A stretch of DNA of 64,000 bases from Rariglobus hedericola (GTDB lineage Bacteria > Verrucomicrobiota > Verrucomicrobiia > Opitutales > Opitutaceae). Of the stretch, positions 26,625 through 34,467 are shown piece after piece. The notes beneath the pieces are model-generated. The model made no database searches. It was not told the origin of the DNA and was given only the letters and a program-made list of their open reading frames with translations. The position numbers and the translations under genes are program-made. How positions within the stretch are numbered: position 1 is the stretch's first letter; each line of letters starts with the position of its first letter. The stretch is from NCBI RefSeq assembly GCF_007559335.1, contig NZ_VMBG01000002.1:62001-126000 (forward strand). The letters run 5' to 3'.

Positions 26625-29600
26625 TGGCCGTCCGTCCCCGAGCGCCTCACGTGCGCAGCGTCCGCACGCCCGAGGCGCTCGCCTCGATGGCCGTGTGGCT
26701 GGAGTCTTTTGACGCCGCCACCCGTCAGCGCGGCAGCGAACTCTTCAAGAAGGGCGCCGTCACCAACGTCTGGTCCGAAGCCGATCACCTCGTCAAAGCA
26801 GAGCTGACCGACGACTACCGCTACACGCTCACGTTCTTCCTGACGCGCGGCGATTGGTCGTCTCGTTGCTCGTGCTCGACCACCGCCCGCTGCAAACACA
26901 GCCACGCCGCCGGCCTCGCCTGGATTCACAACGTCGAATCCGGCGCCCGCGATGGCCGCGATCCCGGTGATGCGCCCATCGTCCCCAAAACCGTGGCCGC
27001 CCCCGTCACCGCCGCGTCCACCGCCTCCGCCGCCCTCGAAAACGAACTCGCCGGCTGGCTCCGCGCCCTCACGCCCGATCCCGTCGCCGACAAAGCCTCC
27101 GCTGCCGACGCCTCGCATTTCGCCGGCCTCTCCGGCATCCGCGTGCGTCTTTCCATCCTCGGCACGTGGCACATCGAAACGCGCAACGCCTCCGATAAAC
27201 GATGGAAGCCCCCGTCGCAAAAATGGCTCACCGATCTCGCCCGCCTGCGCCCCGTTGATTTCGAATCGCTCGTCCCCGCCGAAGCCGCCCTCGCCTCCGC
27301 GCTCGCCGCCGAGGTCCGCCTCGCGCCCCACGGTTTGTCCGTGAAACAGCCGCTCCCGCCCGCCGCCGTCAACGGACTCCTCCGCACCACCGCCGCCCGC
27401 CCCGCGCTCACCCTCCCCGACGGCAATCCGTTCGTTATCGAGTCCGCCCCGCTCGTCCCCGAAGCCATCGCCTCCGCCGGCAAACCCGACCAACTCGACG
27501 TCCGGCTCGTCGCTCCCGACGGTCGCATCGCCGACTCCGCCAAGCTCATCGCGCCCCGCCCCGATCCGCTCTACCTCTTCGACGACCGCGTCTGGCGCGG
27601 CCCCCCGCCCGCCCCCTCCGCCAAACTCCCCGTAGCCGCCCTCTCCGACTCGCGCCTCCTCCCGCGCCTGCGCGCCGCCGGCCTCCGCCTCCCCGCCGGA
27701 CTCGCCGCCGAGGTCCGCACCATCACGCTCCGCCCTCACCTTCGCTGCTGGCTCTCCACCGCCATCGACGGCGCCGAGCGCGACTTCCACGCGCAGCTCA
27801 TCGCCCGCTCCGAAAACCCGCCTTGCGAACAACACTGGGCCGGCGCCCCCGTCTCCTGGCACTGGGCCAAAAACGGCACGCCCCCGCCCCGTATCGCCGG
27901 CGAACCCGTCATCGAGTTCGACCTCGCCGCCGCCCGCTCCGCCAGCGCCGCCTTCACCGCCGGCTTCCGCCTCAACTGGGACGGCTGGGCCGATTCCTGG
28001 ACGCGCACCGTCAACGACTCCTTCCCCGACGAATTCCTCGAGTGGCACGCCGCCCTCCCGCCCGATCTCACCGTCGAACTCTCCCCCGAACTTGCCTCGC
28101 TCCTCGGCGAACCGCTCCACGCCGAGATCGACGTCTCCTTCGCCGCCGCCCCCGGCGGCTCCGACCAAGACTGGTTCGACCTCACCGTCGGCCTCCGCGT
28201 CGCCGACTCCACGCTCTCCGCCGACGAAGTCGCCCTCCTCCTCAAAGCCCGCGGCAAATGGGTCCACCTGCCCCGCCACGGCTGGCGCCGCGTCGCCGCC
28301 GACACCGCGCTCGACCCCGCCACCGCCGCGACCCTCGACCGCCTCGGCCTCACCGCCGAAGACGTCTTCACCGGCGGACGCCCCGCCAAACACCGCCTCC
28401 ACGTCCTCCAACTCGCCCTCGAAGCCGAGGCCCTCGCCCACCGCGACGCCCTCCTCGTCCAAGTCCTCCAAGACAGAGCCGCCCGCATCGCCGCCCTCCC
28501 GCCCGCGACGCTCCCCGCCAACCTCCGCGCCACGCTCCGCCCGTATCAACTGGAAGGATACCAATTTCTCTCCCACCTCTCCGCCCAAGGTTTCGGCGGC
28601 ATCCTCGCCGACGACATGGGCCTCGGCAAAACCGTCCAAACCCTCGCTTGGCTCCTGCACCTTTCCGCCCGTAGCCGCGAGCGCCAGCGAGTGGACGCCG
28701 ACGTCCAACCCTTCCGCGCCTTGATCGTCTGCCCCAAGAGCGTGACCCACGGCTGGCTCGCCGAAACCGCCCGCTTCGCCCCCGACCTCGGCATTGCCGC
28801 CTTCAACACCGACGGAAAATCCGCGACCGCCGCCGTTACCAAAGGCCCGCAACTCCTCGTCGCCAACTACACCCAGCTCCGCCTCCACGCCGCCGCCTTC
28901 CGCGCGCAAGCCTGGGACGTCGTCGTCCTCGACGAAGGCCAGTTCATCAAAAACCCCGGCAGCCAGGTCGCCGTATCCGCCCGCTCCTTACGCGCCAAAC
29001 ACCGCGTCGTCCTCACCGGCACGCCCATCGAAAACCGCCTCGCCGACCTCTGGAGCCTCTTCGCCTTTGCCCAACCCGGCCTCCTCGGCGACCAAGCCAC
29101 CTTCCGCCGCCAGTATAACGAAACCGACCCGCAAGCCCTCGCCCGCCTCCACCGCCGCGTGCGCCACTTTCTCCTGCGCCGCACCAAAGCCCAAGCCGCG
29201 CCCGACCTCCCCTCGCGCACCGAGGACGAAATCATCGTCGAACTCGAAGGCGAACAACGCCGCCTCTACGACGCCGAACTCAAGCGCGCCCGCTCGCACC
29301 TCCTCGGAGTCGAGACGACCAAGGCGCTCGACGCCGTCCGCTTCCACGTCCTCGCGAGCCTTCTGCGCCTGCGCCAGATCTGCTGCCACCCCGCGCTCGT
29401 CGATCCGGTCCACGCCGAACTCCCCAGCGCCAAACTCGAAGCCCTCCTCGAGCGCGTCGAAGAACTCGCCGAAGAAGGCCACCAGGTCCTCGTTTTCAGC
29501 CAATTCGTCGGCATGTTGGAAATCATCCGCGACCGCCTCGTCGGCGCCGGCATCGGCCACCTCATGCTCACCGGCGCGACCGAAAACCGCTCCGACTTGG

Positions 29601-29929
29601 TCAACACGTTCCAAACCGACCCGACCAAAACGGTTTTCCTCCTCTCCCTCAAAGCCGCCGGCTTCGGCCTCAACCTGACCGCCGCGAGCTACGCCATCCT
29701 CTACGACCCGTGGTGGAATCCGGCCGCCGAGGCGCAAGCCATCGACCGCATCCACCGCATCGGCCAGACGAAGCCGGTGATCGCATATCGCTTACTCGCC
29801 GAGCACACCGTCGAAGAAAAAATCCGCCTCCTCCAACGCGAAAAAGCCGCGTTAGCATCCGCCGTCGTCCAGGAAGAGTCCCTCGCCACCGTCATGGACC
29901 TAGACAGCCTCAAACGCATCCTCGCCTAG
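26624..29929 (+). CDS. SWIM zinc-finger / SNF2 family DEAD-like helicase
   Basis: ATP-dependent DNA translocase of 1101 residues. The N-terminal SWIM zinc finger reads C-x-C-x5-C-x-H with Cys82, Cys84, Cys90, His92. A ~520-residue middle region of unknown fold follows. The SNF2 ATPase occupies about 635-1100: RPYQLEGYQFL, Walker A DDMGLGKT (about 663-670), Walker B-like VVLDEGQFIKNPG, VVLTGTPIENRLADLW, and helicase C-terminal motifs VLVFSQFV and AQAIDRIHRIGQTKPV. Such bacterial SNF2 proteins are thought to remodel protein-DNA complexes or RNA polymerase, but few are characterised. Translationally coupled to glyQS (TGATG). Confidence 0.93.
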   Translation: MAVRPRAPHVRSVRTPEALASMAVWLESFDAATRQRGSELFKKGAVTNVWSEADHLVKAELTDDYRYTLTFFLTRGDWSSRCSCSTTARCKHSHAAGLAWIHNVESGARDGRDPGDAPIVPKTVAAPVTAASTASAALENELAGWLRALTPDPVADKASAADASHFAGLSGIRVRLSILGTWHIETRNASDKRWKPPSQKWLTDLARLRPVDFESLVPAEAALASALAAEVRLAPHGLSVKQPLPPAAVNGLLRTTAARPALTLPDGNPFVIESAPLVPEAIASAGKPDQLDVRLVAPDGRIADSAKLIAPRPDPLYLFDDRVWRGPPPAPSAKLPVAALSDSRLLPRLRAAGLRLPAGLAAEVRTITLRPHLRCWLSTAIDGAERDFHAQLIARSENPPCEQHWAGAPVSWHWAKNGTPPPRIAGEPVIEFDLAAARSASAAFTAGFRLNWDGWADSWTRTVNDSFPDEFLEWHAALPPDLTVELSPELASLLGEPLHAEIDVSFAAAPGGSDQDWFDLTVGLRVADSTLSADEVALLLKARGKWVHLPRHGWRRVAADTALDPATAATLDRLGLTAEDVFTGGRPAKHRLHVLQLALEAEALAHRDALLVQVLQDRAARIAALPPATLPANLRATLRPYQLEGYQFLSHLSAQGFGGILADDMGLGKTVQTLAWLLHLSARSRERQRVDADVQPFRALIVCPKSVTHGWLAETARFAPDLGIAAFNTDGKSATAAVTKGPQLLVANYTQLRLHAAAFRAQAWDVVVLDEGQFIKNPGSQVAVSARSLRAKHRVVLTGTPIENRLADLWSLFAFAQPGLLGDQATFRRQYNETDPQALARLHRRVRHFLLRRTKAQAAPDLPSRTEDEIIVELEGEQRRLYDAELKRARSHLLGVETTKALDAVRFHVLASLLRLRQICCHPALVDPVHAELPSAKLEALLERVEELAEEGHQVLVFSQFVGMLEIIRDRLVGAGIGHLMLTGATENRSDLVNTFQTDPTKTVFLLSLKAAGFGLNLTAASYAILYDPWWNPAAEAQAIDRIHRIGQTKPVIAYRLLAEHTVEEKIRLLQREKAALASAVVQEESLATVMDLDSLKRILA

Positions 29930-29986
29930 TTTATCGTGTAAGCTACGGCACCGCCGCGCCATCCTGCGGTCCACCCCTTGAACACT

Positions 29987-30640
29987 ATGAAGCACTCTCC
30001 GCTTTGCTTGATCATGCTGGTTTTTGCCCTTTTCGCGACCGGCTGCTCCTCGACCTACTACAACACCCTCGAGAAATTCGGTTACGCCAAACGCGACCTC
30101 CTCGTTGACCGCGTTGAAAAAGCCCAGGACGCGCAGACCGAGGCCAAGGAGCAATTCGCCGACGCCCTCGAAAAATTCCTCGCCGTCACCAAGACCGACG
30201 GCGGCGACCTCCAGCGCAAATACAACGACATGAGCGCCGAGTTCAAGCGCAGCGAGGCGCGCGCCGAGGAAGTCCATGAGCGCATCGACGCGGTCGAGGA
30301 TGTCGCCGAGGCCCTCTTCAGCGAGTGGAAGCAGGAGCTCAAACAATACTCCAGCGCCTCCCTCCGCAGCGAAAGCCAGCGCCAGCTCGATACCACCCGC
30401 CGCAGCTACGACAACGTTCTCCGTCTCATGCGCCGCGCCGCCGATCGCATGGACCCCGTTCTCGCGACGTTCCGCGACCAGGTCCTTTTCCTGAAGCACA
30501 ACCTTAACGCCCGCGCCCTCGCCTCGCTCGACTCCACCAACCGCGAACTCGAGGCCGACATCTCCCGCCTCATCGCCGACATGGAAGCCTCCATCCGCGA
30601 GGCCGAATCGTTCATCAAGTCACTGCAGACGACCCCGTGA
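29987..30640 (+). CDS. DUF2959 family lipoprotein
   Basis: Predicted lipoprotein of 217 residues: signal peptide ending in FATGC (lipobox), then YYNTLEKFGYAKRDLLVDRVEKA, a segment characteristic of DUF2959, and an entirely helical coiled-coil body (EDVAEALFSEWKQELKQY, LRRESQ-type heptads) ending in ASIREAESFIKSL. The ATG at 29987 is preferred over the TTG at 29978. It is convergent with the WYL-like gene, whose stop begins only 2 nt beyond its own, with no terminator between. Function unknown. Confidence 0.85.
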   Translation: MKHSPLCLIMLVFALFATGCSSTYYNTLEKFGYAKRDLLVDRVEKAQDAQTEAKEQFADALEKFLAVTKTDGGDLQRKYNDMSAEFKRSEARAEEVHERIDAVEDVAEALFSEWKQELKQYSSASLRSESQRQLDTTRRSYDNVLRLMRRAADRMDPVLATFRDQVLFLKHNLNARALASLDSTNRELEADISRLIADMEASIREAESFIKSLQTTP

Positions 30641-30641
30641 T

Positions 30642-31064
30642 TTACTTCGCCGGTGCCGCAGGTGGCGAGGGCGGCACCGGGGTTGGCTGGGGCGCCAGCA
30701 CGTCGATATCGATCGATATCAAGCCGCGCGCTTTCGCACGGTAATCAGCGCGCGGTTTTTCGAATTTTTGCGCGGTCATTTTCAGCCCCGCGATCTCCGC
30801 CACCAGAAATACGCGCCAGCCGGGCGGCGGCTCGGTGTTGCTCCCGCCCGACGTCTGCCACGCGAGCAACGCCGGCTTGTCATCCGTCGCCTTGCCCAGC
30901 GCATGCGGCTCCACCGTGCGCTCCTGACCTTTGTAGGTAAACGTCACCACACTTCGCGCGCGCAACGCCTGCGTTAACACGGCCGCGTTGTCCGCTTCCG
31001 CCCCGAGGCTCGCCTGCACGCACACGGTCGCGCAAAACACTCCGATCACCCAGTTTCGAAGCAT
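30642..31064 (-). CDS. Exported WYL-like domain protein
   Basis: Protein of 140 residues with a signal peptide (LRNWVIGVFCATVCVQASLGAEA, split at its hydrophobic core). The mature part reads ALRARSVVTFTYKGQERTV, EPHALGK, LLAWQTSGGSN, GWRVFLVAEI and FEKPRADYR, which follows the pattern of a WYL domain; WYL is normally a ligand-binding module of cytoplasmic regulators and nuclease systems. The tail is Pro-rich. The second of two close ATGs (31070 and 31064) was chosen because AAGGA lies 8 nt before it. WYL in an exported protein is odd and is inferred from pattern only. Confidence 0.7.
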   Translation of the reverse strand: MLRNWVIGVFCATVCVQASLGAEADNAAVLTQALRARSVVTFTYKGQERTVEPHALGKATDDKPALLAWQTSGGSNTEPPPGWRVFLVAEIAGLKMTAQKFEKPRADYRAKARGLISIDIDVLAPQPTPVPPSPPAAPAK

Positions 31065-31091
31065 TGTCATAATCCTTAACCAGCAGACCTC

Positions 31092-31679
31092 ATGCCCGCC
31101 AATGATCGTCGTCCCCGCCTTCTCTTGATCAACGCATCGCTCGCCGGAGACGCGGGTAACTCTGCCGTATTTTTCGACGCAGCCCGGGCATTGCTCGCAC
31201 CGCAGGCCGACGTGAAACAACTCACGCTCGCACGCGATGGCACCGACCTTGCGACCCTCCTGCCCGCACTTGCCGAAGCCGATGGTTTTCTCTTCGGCAC
31301 CGGCACGCACTGGGATTCCTGGAGCAGTCTGCTGCAACAATTCCTAGAAAACGCCACGCCCGCTGAAGGCACGTCCGTCTGGCTCGGCAAACCCACCGCC
31401 GTGGTGGTCAGCGAACACAGTGTCGGCGGCAAAGGCGTCCTCTCCCGACTCCAAGGCGTGCTCGTCACCCTCGGCTGCAGCATCCCTCCCATGAGCGGAC
31501 TCGTGCTCTCCCGCGCCGCGCTCATCGCCGTGGATCACGACGCGCACGCCGCCCGCGATTTCTGGTGCCGCGACGACCTCTCTGTCGTTTGCCACAACCT
31601 CGTCGAAGCCGCCGCCGGCACGCACCACTGGCAAACCTGGCCCGTGGACCGCGAAGATTTCTCCGCCCGCTGGGCCTGA
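31092..31679 (+). CDS. NADPH-dependent FMN reductase-like flavoprotein
   Basis: Flavodoxin-fold protein of 195 residues. The N-terminal phosphate-binding loop LLINASLAGDAGNSAVFFDAA, followed by ADGFLFGTGTHWDSWSSLLQQFLE and LGKPTAVVVSEHSVGGKGVLSRL, matches the NADPH-dependent FMN reductase / WrbA-related group that uses FMN to reduce quinones or other substrates. No transmembrane or signal segment. It is divergent from the WYL-like gene with 27 bp between the starts, so both promoters must overlap. Palindrome copy 5 begins 33 nt after its stop. Confidence 0.82.
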   Translation: MPANDRRPRLLLINASLAGDAGNSAVFFDAARALLAPQADVKQLTLARDGTDLATLLPALAEADGFLFGTGTHWDSWSSLLQQFLENATPAEGTSVWLGKPTAVVVSEHSVGGKGVLSRLQGVLVTLGCSIPPMSGLVLSRAALIAVDHDAHAARDFWCRDDLSVVCHNLVEAAAGTHHWQTWPVDREDFSARWA

Positions 31680-31712
31680 TCCCTCCGCACACCCGTCGCC
31701 GAATTCTTCCTC

Positions 31713-31749
31713 AAACCAGTTTGTAACTTAATAAGTTACAAACTGGTTT
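31713..31749 (+). repeat. Palindrome copy 5 (perfect, 37 bp)
   Basis: Perfect arms of 18 bp (AAACCAGTTTGTAACTTA) around central A 31731, plus orientation. The outermost six bases (AAACCA/TGGTTT) differ from those of copy 4 but pair perfectly. It lies between the flavoprotein stop and the DUF4202 gene, followed by AT-rich sequence up to about 31815. Confidence 0.95.
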
Positions 31750-31857
31750 TCCCACTTTCTAATAATTACTTATGACTTCGATTTATTCAATGTTGAGGGT
31801 TATTATGAGATACGTTTGAGCGTGCCAAAGCCCGTCTGGGACGCGAACGATTGAGCC

Positions 31858-32445
31858 ATGTCAGCTTCCGCCTACACCAGAGCTCGCGAACTCATCGATT
31901 CCGCCCACGCCGCCGATCCCACGCGGACGGCTGATGGACGCGCGGCCGAGCTGGTTTACGCCGATCGCGTCGAGGCATGGGTTCTGAAGCTCGTTGCCGA
32001 CGCCCCACCCATCCTCGCCCTCGCCGCACGCTGCCAGCATCTTGAACGCTGGCTTACCCCACGCACCACCTTTCCGGAGGGCAAAGTGGGCTACCTCACC
32101 TGGCGCCGCTCGCTTTACGTCAAACAAGCCGAGCGCGCCCGCGAACTGCTCCTCGCCGCGGGCATCTCCGACATCGAAGCCGACGAAGTTCGCACCTGGG
32201 TTTCCAAGACCGGACTGAAAACCAATCCCGGCACGCAAGCTCTCGAAGACGCCGCCGTGCTCGTGTTTTTGGAAAACGAAATCGGTGACTTCGCCGCGCA
32301 ACACACCGAATACCCGCGCGAGAAGTTCATCGATATCCTTCAGAAAACCTGGCGCAAACTCAGCTCCGCCGCGCAACAAGCCGCTCTCGGCCTCGACCTG
32401 CCGCCCGCCATCGCCGCCCTCGTGCGCGAAGCACTCGCCGGCTGA
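31858..32445 (+). CDS. DUF4202 domain protein
   Basis: Cytoplasmic protein of 195 residues that matches DUF4202: AYTRARELIDSAHAADPTR at the start, LVYADRVEAWVLKL, AARCQHLERWLTPRTTFPEG, GYLTWRRSLYVKQAERA and ALEDAAVLVFLENEI. Conserved His/Glu/Asp residues (CQHLERW, LEDAAVLVFLE) recall the metal-binding pattern of HD-domain-like proteins, but this is inference. The gene is preceded by palindrome copy 5 and 108 bp of AT-rich leader. Function unknown. Confidence 0.85.
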   Translation: MSASAYTRARELIDSAHAADPTRTADGRAAELVYADRVEAWVLKLVADAPPILALAARCQHLERWLTPRTTFPEGKVGYLTWRRSLYVKQAERARELLLAAGISDIEADEVRTWVSKTGLKTNPGTQALEDAAVLVFLENEIGDFAAQHTEYPREKFIDILQKTWRKLSSAAQQAALGLDLPPAIAALVREALAG

Positions 32446-32471
32446 TCCTCGGAGTCGGCGTGACTTCGCAC

Positions 32472-33278
32472 TTACGACTTCATCCACAGTTCCGGCAGCA
32501 CGATCCGGTTGGGTTTCGTGGGATCAAACAATCCGAATATCGCCTGGCCGCTTTCCTTGCGGCGATTGATCAGCTCAAGGCGGTTCGGCTGATGCCAGCG
32601 CAGCGTGTGGACCGAGGCGATCCCGTCATCGGCCCGTCGTAACGTGATCTTAAACTGCCTCTGCTTGTTAACCGTCACATTCGTCCGCTCAACCGACTCC
32701 ACGATAAAATCGCCGAGACTCCCGTGCGTCAGCAGCCAGCCCACACGACGTCGTGCCCGCAACCACCACGCGAAGACTCCCACCGCGGCCAAAGGCAGCA
32801 ACACCACCGCAAAGCCGCCCATTCCCATTTGCCCCAATCGCGCGCCCTTCACGCAGGCCAGCGTTGGATCCTCCATCGAATAGACCACACTCACGTCCGC
32901 GCCTTCCTTCCAGCGCCGGCCGGTATAGAAGCACTCTCCTTCGATCCGTCGTTCATCCGGCCCCGTGAACTCAAATCGATACGCCTTCACCTGCACATCG
33001 TTGATCGAGAGATTCGTATTCGCCACGGACACGATGCGCCCGCGCGCTTCACCTGCCGGACCGTGATCCAGTCGCCATTGGTCAATGGACCGACGCGGAA
33101 AAAACGCCGCCGAAAACACCACGCCAAAGACCAGCAACATGAGTGCTACCAACAACACGCCGCGCCCAGCGGTTTCCCTCATGGCCCGTTTGCGCAATTG
33201 GACCGGAACCGTGCGCGGCACCGGAGCGGCCAGAAAGCGGATCATCTCGTCGTCGGCAAAAGCGGAAGGGGCGTCCAT
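32472..33278 (-). CDS. DUF3592-like membrane protein
   Basis: Protein of 268 residues with two membrane segments (about 40-62 and 153-172). The loop between them, GRIVSVANTNLSINDVQVKAYRFEF and ECFYTGRRWKEGADVSVVYS (both hydrophilic, beta-rich), has the layout of DUF3592 proteins. The C-terminal cytoplasmic part (VTVNKQRQFKITLRRADD and LINRRKESGQAIFGLFD) is beta-rich. The start at 33278 is one ATG of two close options (33293 upstream). Neighbours are unrelated; function unknown. Confidence 0.7.
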   Translation of the reverse strand: MDAPSAFADDEMIRFLAAPVPRTVPVQLRKRAMRETAGRGVLLVALMLLVFGVVFSAAFFPRRSIDQWRLDHGPAGEARGRIVSVANTNLSINDVQVKAYRFEFTGPDERRIEGECFYTGRRWKEGADVSVVYSMEDPTLACVKGARLGQMGMGGFAVVLLPLAAVGVFAWWLRARRRVGWLLTHGSLGDFIVESVERTNVTVNKQRQFKITLRRADDGIASVHTLRWHQPNRLELINRRKESGQAIFGLFDPTKPNRIVLPELWMKS

Positions 33279-33358
33279 GCGCCCAGCGTGCAAACGCGCT
33301 CCTTCCCAACAAGCTCAATACGCCGGCCCATCCGCCCTCAAGTCACGGTTCATCAAAC

Positions 33359-33742
33359 TCACCCCATCCCCTGCTTCGCCCCTGCCTGCACCCGCGCAGC
33401 CTTGGCCAGCAATTCCCCTTCGCATTGCGGCGAACCTCGCGCCAGATCCCGGCACAGTTGCGGACGTCGTTCATAAACCGTGCAGAAAAACTCACGCGCG
33501 CCCTCCGGCGTGGTTCTTACATCAAGCGCCGCGCAATGTCCGCCTTCCATGCGCATGTAGGCCCGGTTGCCAACGAACCCCGCGACGCGTTCCGCATCGA
33601 CGCCGAGCCGATCCCAGTCGGCGCCGGTGACGCGCACGTAGGTATCCAGATTTGAATGACAACAAACCCCGCAACGGAGGCAGTCGGTGATGGAATTGCT
33701 CAAGCCGCACTCGCGAAGCCGTGGGCCCGCGGGCACGGACAT
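33359..33742 (-). CDS. YkgJ family cysteine-cluster protein
   Basis: Protein of 127 residues of the YkgJ/CxxCxxCC family. Residues 20-28 read DCLRCGVCC, the family's zinc- or iron-binding cluster; further Cys are in HCAALDV, FFCTVYERRPQLCRDLA and SPQCEGE, as usual. The start at 33742 gives the common short N-terminus. Codon use and position fit a real gene; the long stretch before the next gene to the left (33279-33358) is free of features. Biochemical role unknown. Confidence 0.85.
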   Translation of the reverse strand: MSVPAGPRLRECGLSNSITDCLRCGVCCHSNLDTYVRVTGADWDRLGVDAERVAGFVGNRAYMRMEGGHCAALDVRTTPEGAREFFCTVYERRPQLCRDLARGSPQCEGELLAKAARVQAGAKQGMG

Positions 33743-33861
33743 CACCCTGCCCTCACCGCTAGTCCGACGCCAGCCCGCAGTGGACATCCGCCAGCGAGCA
33801 CCGGCACCACACGCCCCGCAGCCCTTAAGCGACCCGCAACTTATCCGCCCTCACCCCGCCC

Positions 33862-33886
33862 GTTTGTAACTTAATAAGTTACAAAC
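33862..33886 (+). repeat. Palindrome copy 6 (perfect, 25 bp)
   Basis: Perfect arms GTTTGTAACTTA around central A 33874, plus orientation. The right edge touches the first base of the stop codon (33887-33889, minus strand) of the XRE-type regulator, so it is the immediate 3' flank of that gene. Confidence 0.95.
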
Positions 33887-34279
33887 TCAGTTCAGCGGTT
33901 TCGGGCTGAGCGTGACGGCTTCGGGCGTTTCGCGGGCGGCGAGCCAGAGCAACAGGTGGATCATGCGCTCCGCGTCAGGCATCTGGGTGCCCGACACGAA
34001 ATAGTCCTGCACGCGCTGACGCGGCACTTCGAGCAGGCGCGCCAGATTGGTCTTCGTGCCGCGCGTGCGCAGGTGGGGACGGATTTGCGCGACCACTGCA
34101 TTCCAAAGCGGCGTATCGGCTCCGGGCCGCAGCGTCGCGCCCTTGCGCGGACGTTTGGCGTCCTTGCGACGCTGCGCGGAGCGTTGCGCCTGCTCGACGG
34201 CCAGCTCGGCCAAAATATCCAACAAACCCGCGATCGGTCTCAGCGTAGGCGGCACATCCACTCCCATTCCAATTTTCAT
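33887..34279 (-). CDS. XRE-type helix-turn-helix protein
   Basis: Small basic protein of 130 residues. The C-terminal half has a Cro/C1-type helix-turn-helix at about 74-113 (TKTNLARLLEVPRQRVQDYF then PDAERMIHLLLWL). The N-terminal half is helical and contains a strongly basic stretch (QRSAQRRKDAKRPRKG), unusual for simple XRE repressors and able to contact DNA or RNA. ATG 34279 is used; a GTG at 34288 is an alternative. The gene is bracketed by palindrome copies 6 (touching its stop) and 7 (about 30-50 bp upstream of its start) and is divergent from pdxH. It is the natural candidate for the factor that reads the palindromes, but nothing in the sequence proves it. Confidence 0.82.
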   Translation of the reverse strand: MKIGMGVDVPPTLRPIAGLLDILAELAVEQAQRSAQRRKDAKRPRKGATLRPGADTPLWNAVVAQIRPHLRTRGTKTNLARLLEVPRQRVQDYFVSGTQMPDAERMIHLLLWLAARETPEAVTLSPKPLN

Positions 34280-34306
34280 GGACGCCACTTTTAAGCACTC
34301 CGGATA

Positions 34307-34329
34307 TTTGTCACTTAATAAGTTACAAA
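34307..34329 (+). repeat. Palindrome copy 7 (one mismatch)
   Basis: Arms TTTGTCACTTA and TAAGTTACAAA around central A 34318; one mismatch (C 34312 where A would pair with T 34324). Plus orientation. Between the divergent XRE-type gene and pdxH, with AT-rich sequence to its right. Confidence 0.9.
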
Positions 34330-34467
34330 CCAGTATTTTCTACTTAAAATTAATGACTTATAAAACACGCTTCCTTGGTTTATGGATGTCAAAATGAGCT
34401 GATTTTGCGTGGTGTTGATCAAGGGATGCGCAGCTTGGCGGGGCACTAAGTCCTAAAATACGGGCTT

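Noticed and set aside
26618-28909. Minus-strand open frame of 763 codons opposite the SNF2 gene
   Set aside because: Glycine/glutamate-rich shadow of the helicase gene created by GC-rich third positions; no recognisable domain.
2227-34329. Reading the seven palindromes as ordinary intrinsic terminators
   Set aside because: The core stem is AU-rich, most copies have no following T-run, and two copies are in promoter regions. A 3'-end role remains possible but not the standard terminator.
2227-34329. Reading the palindromes as a CRISPR array
   Set aside because: Copies are kilobases apart with no regular spacers and no cas genes.
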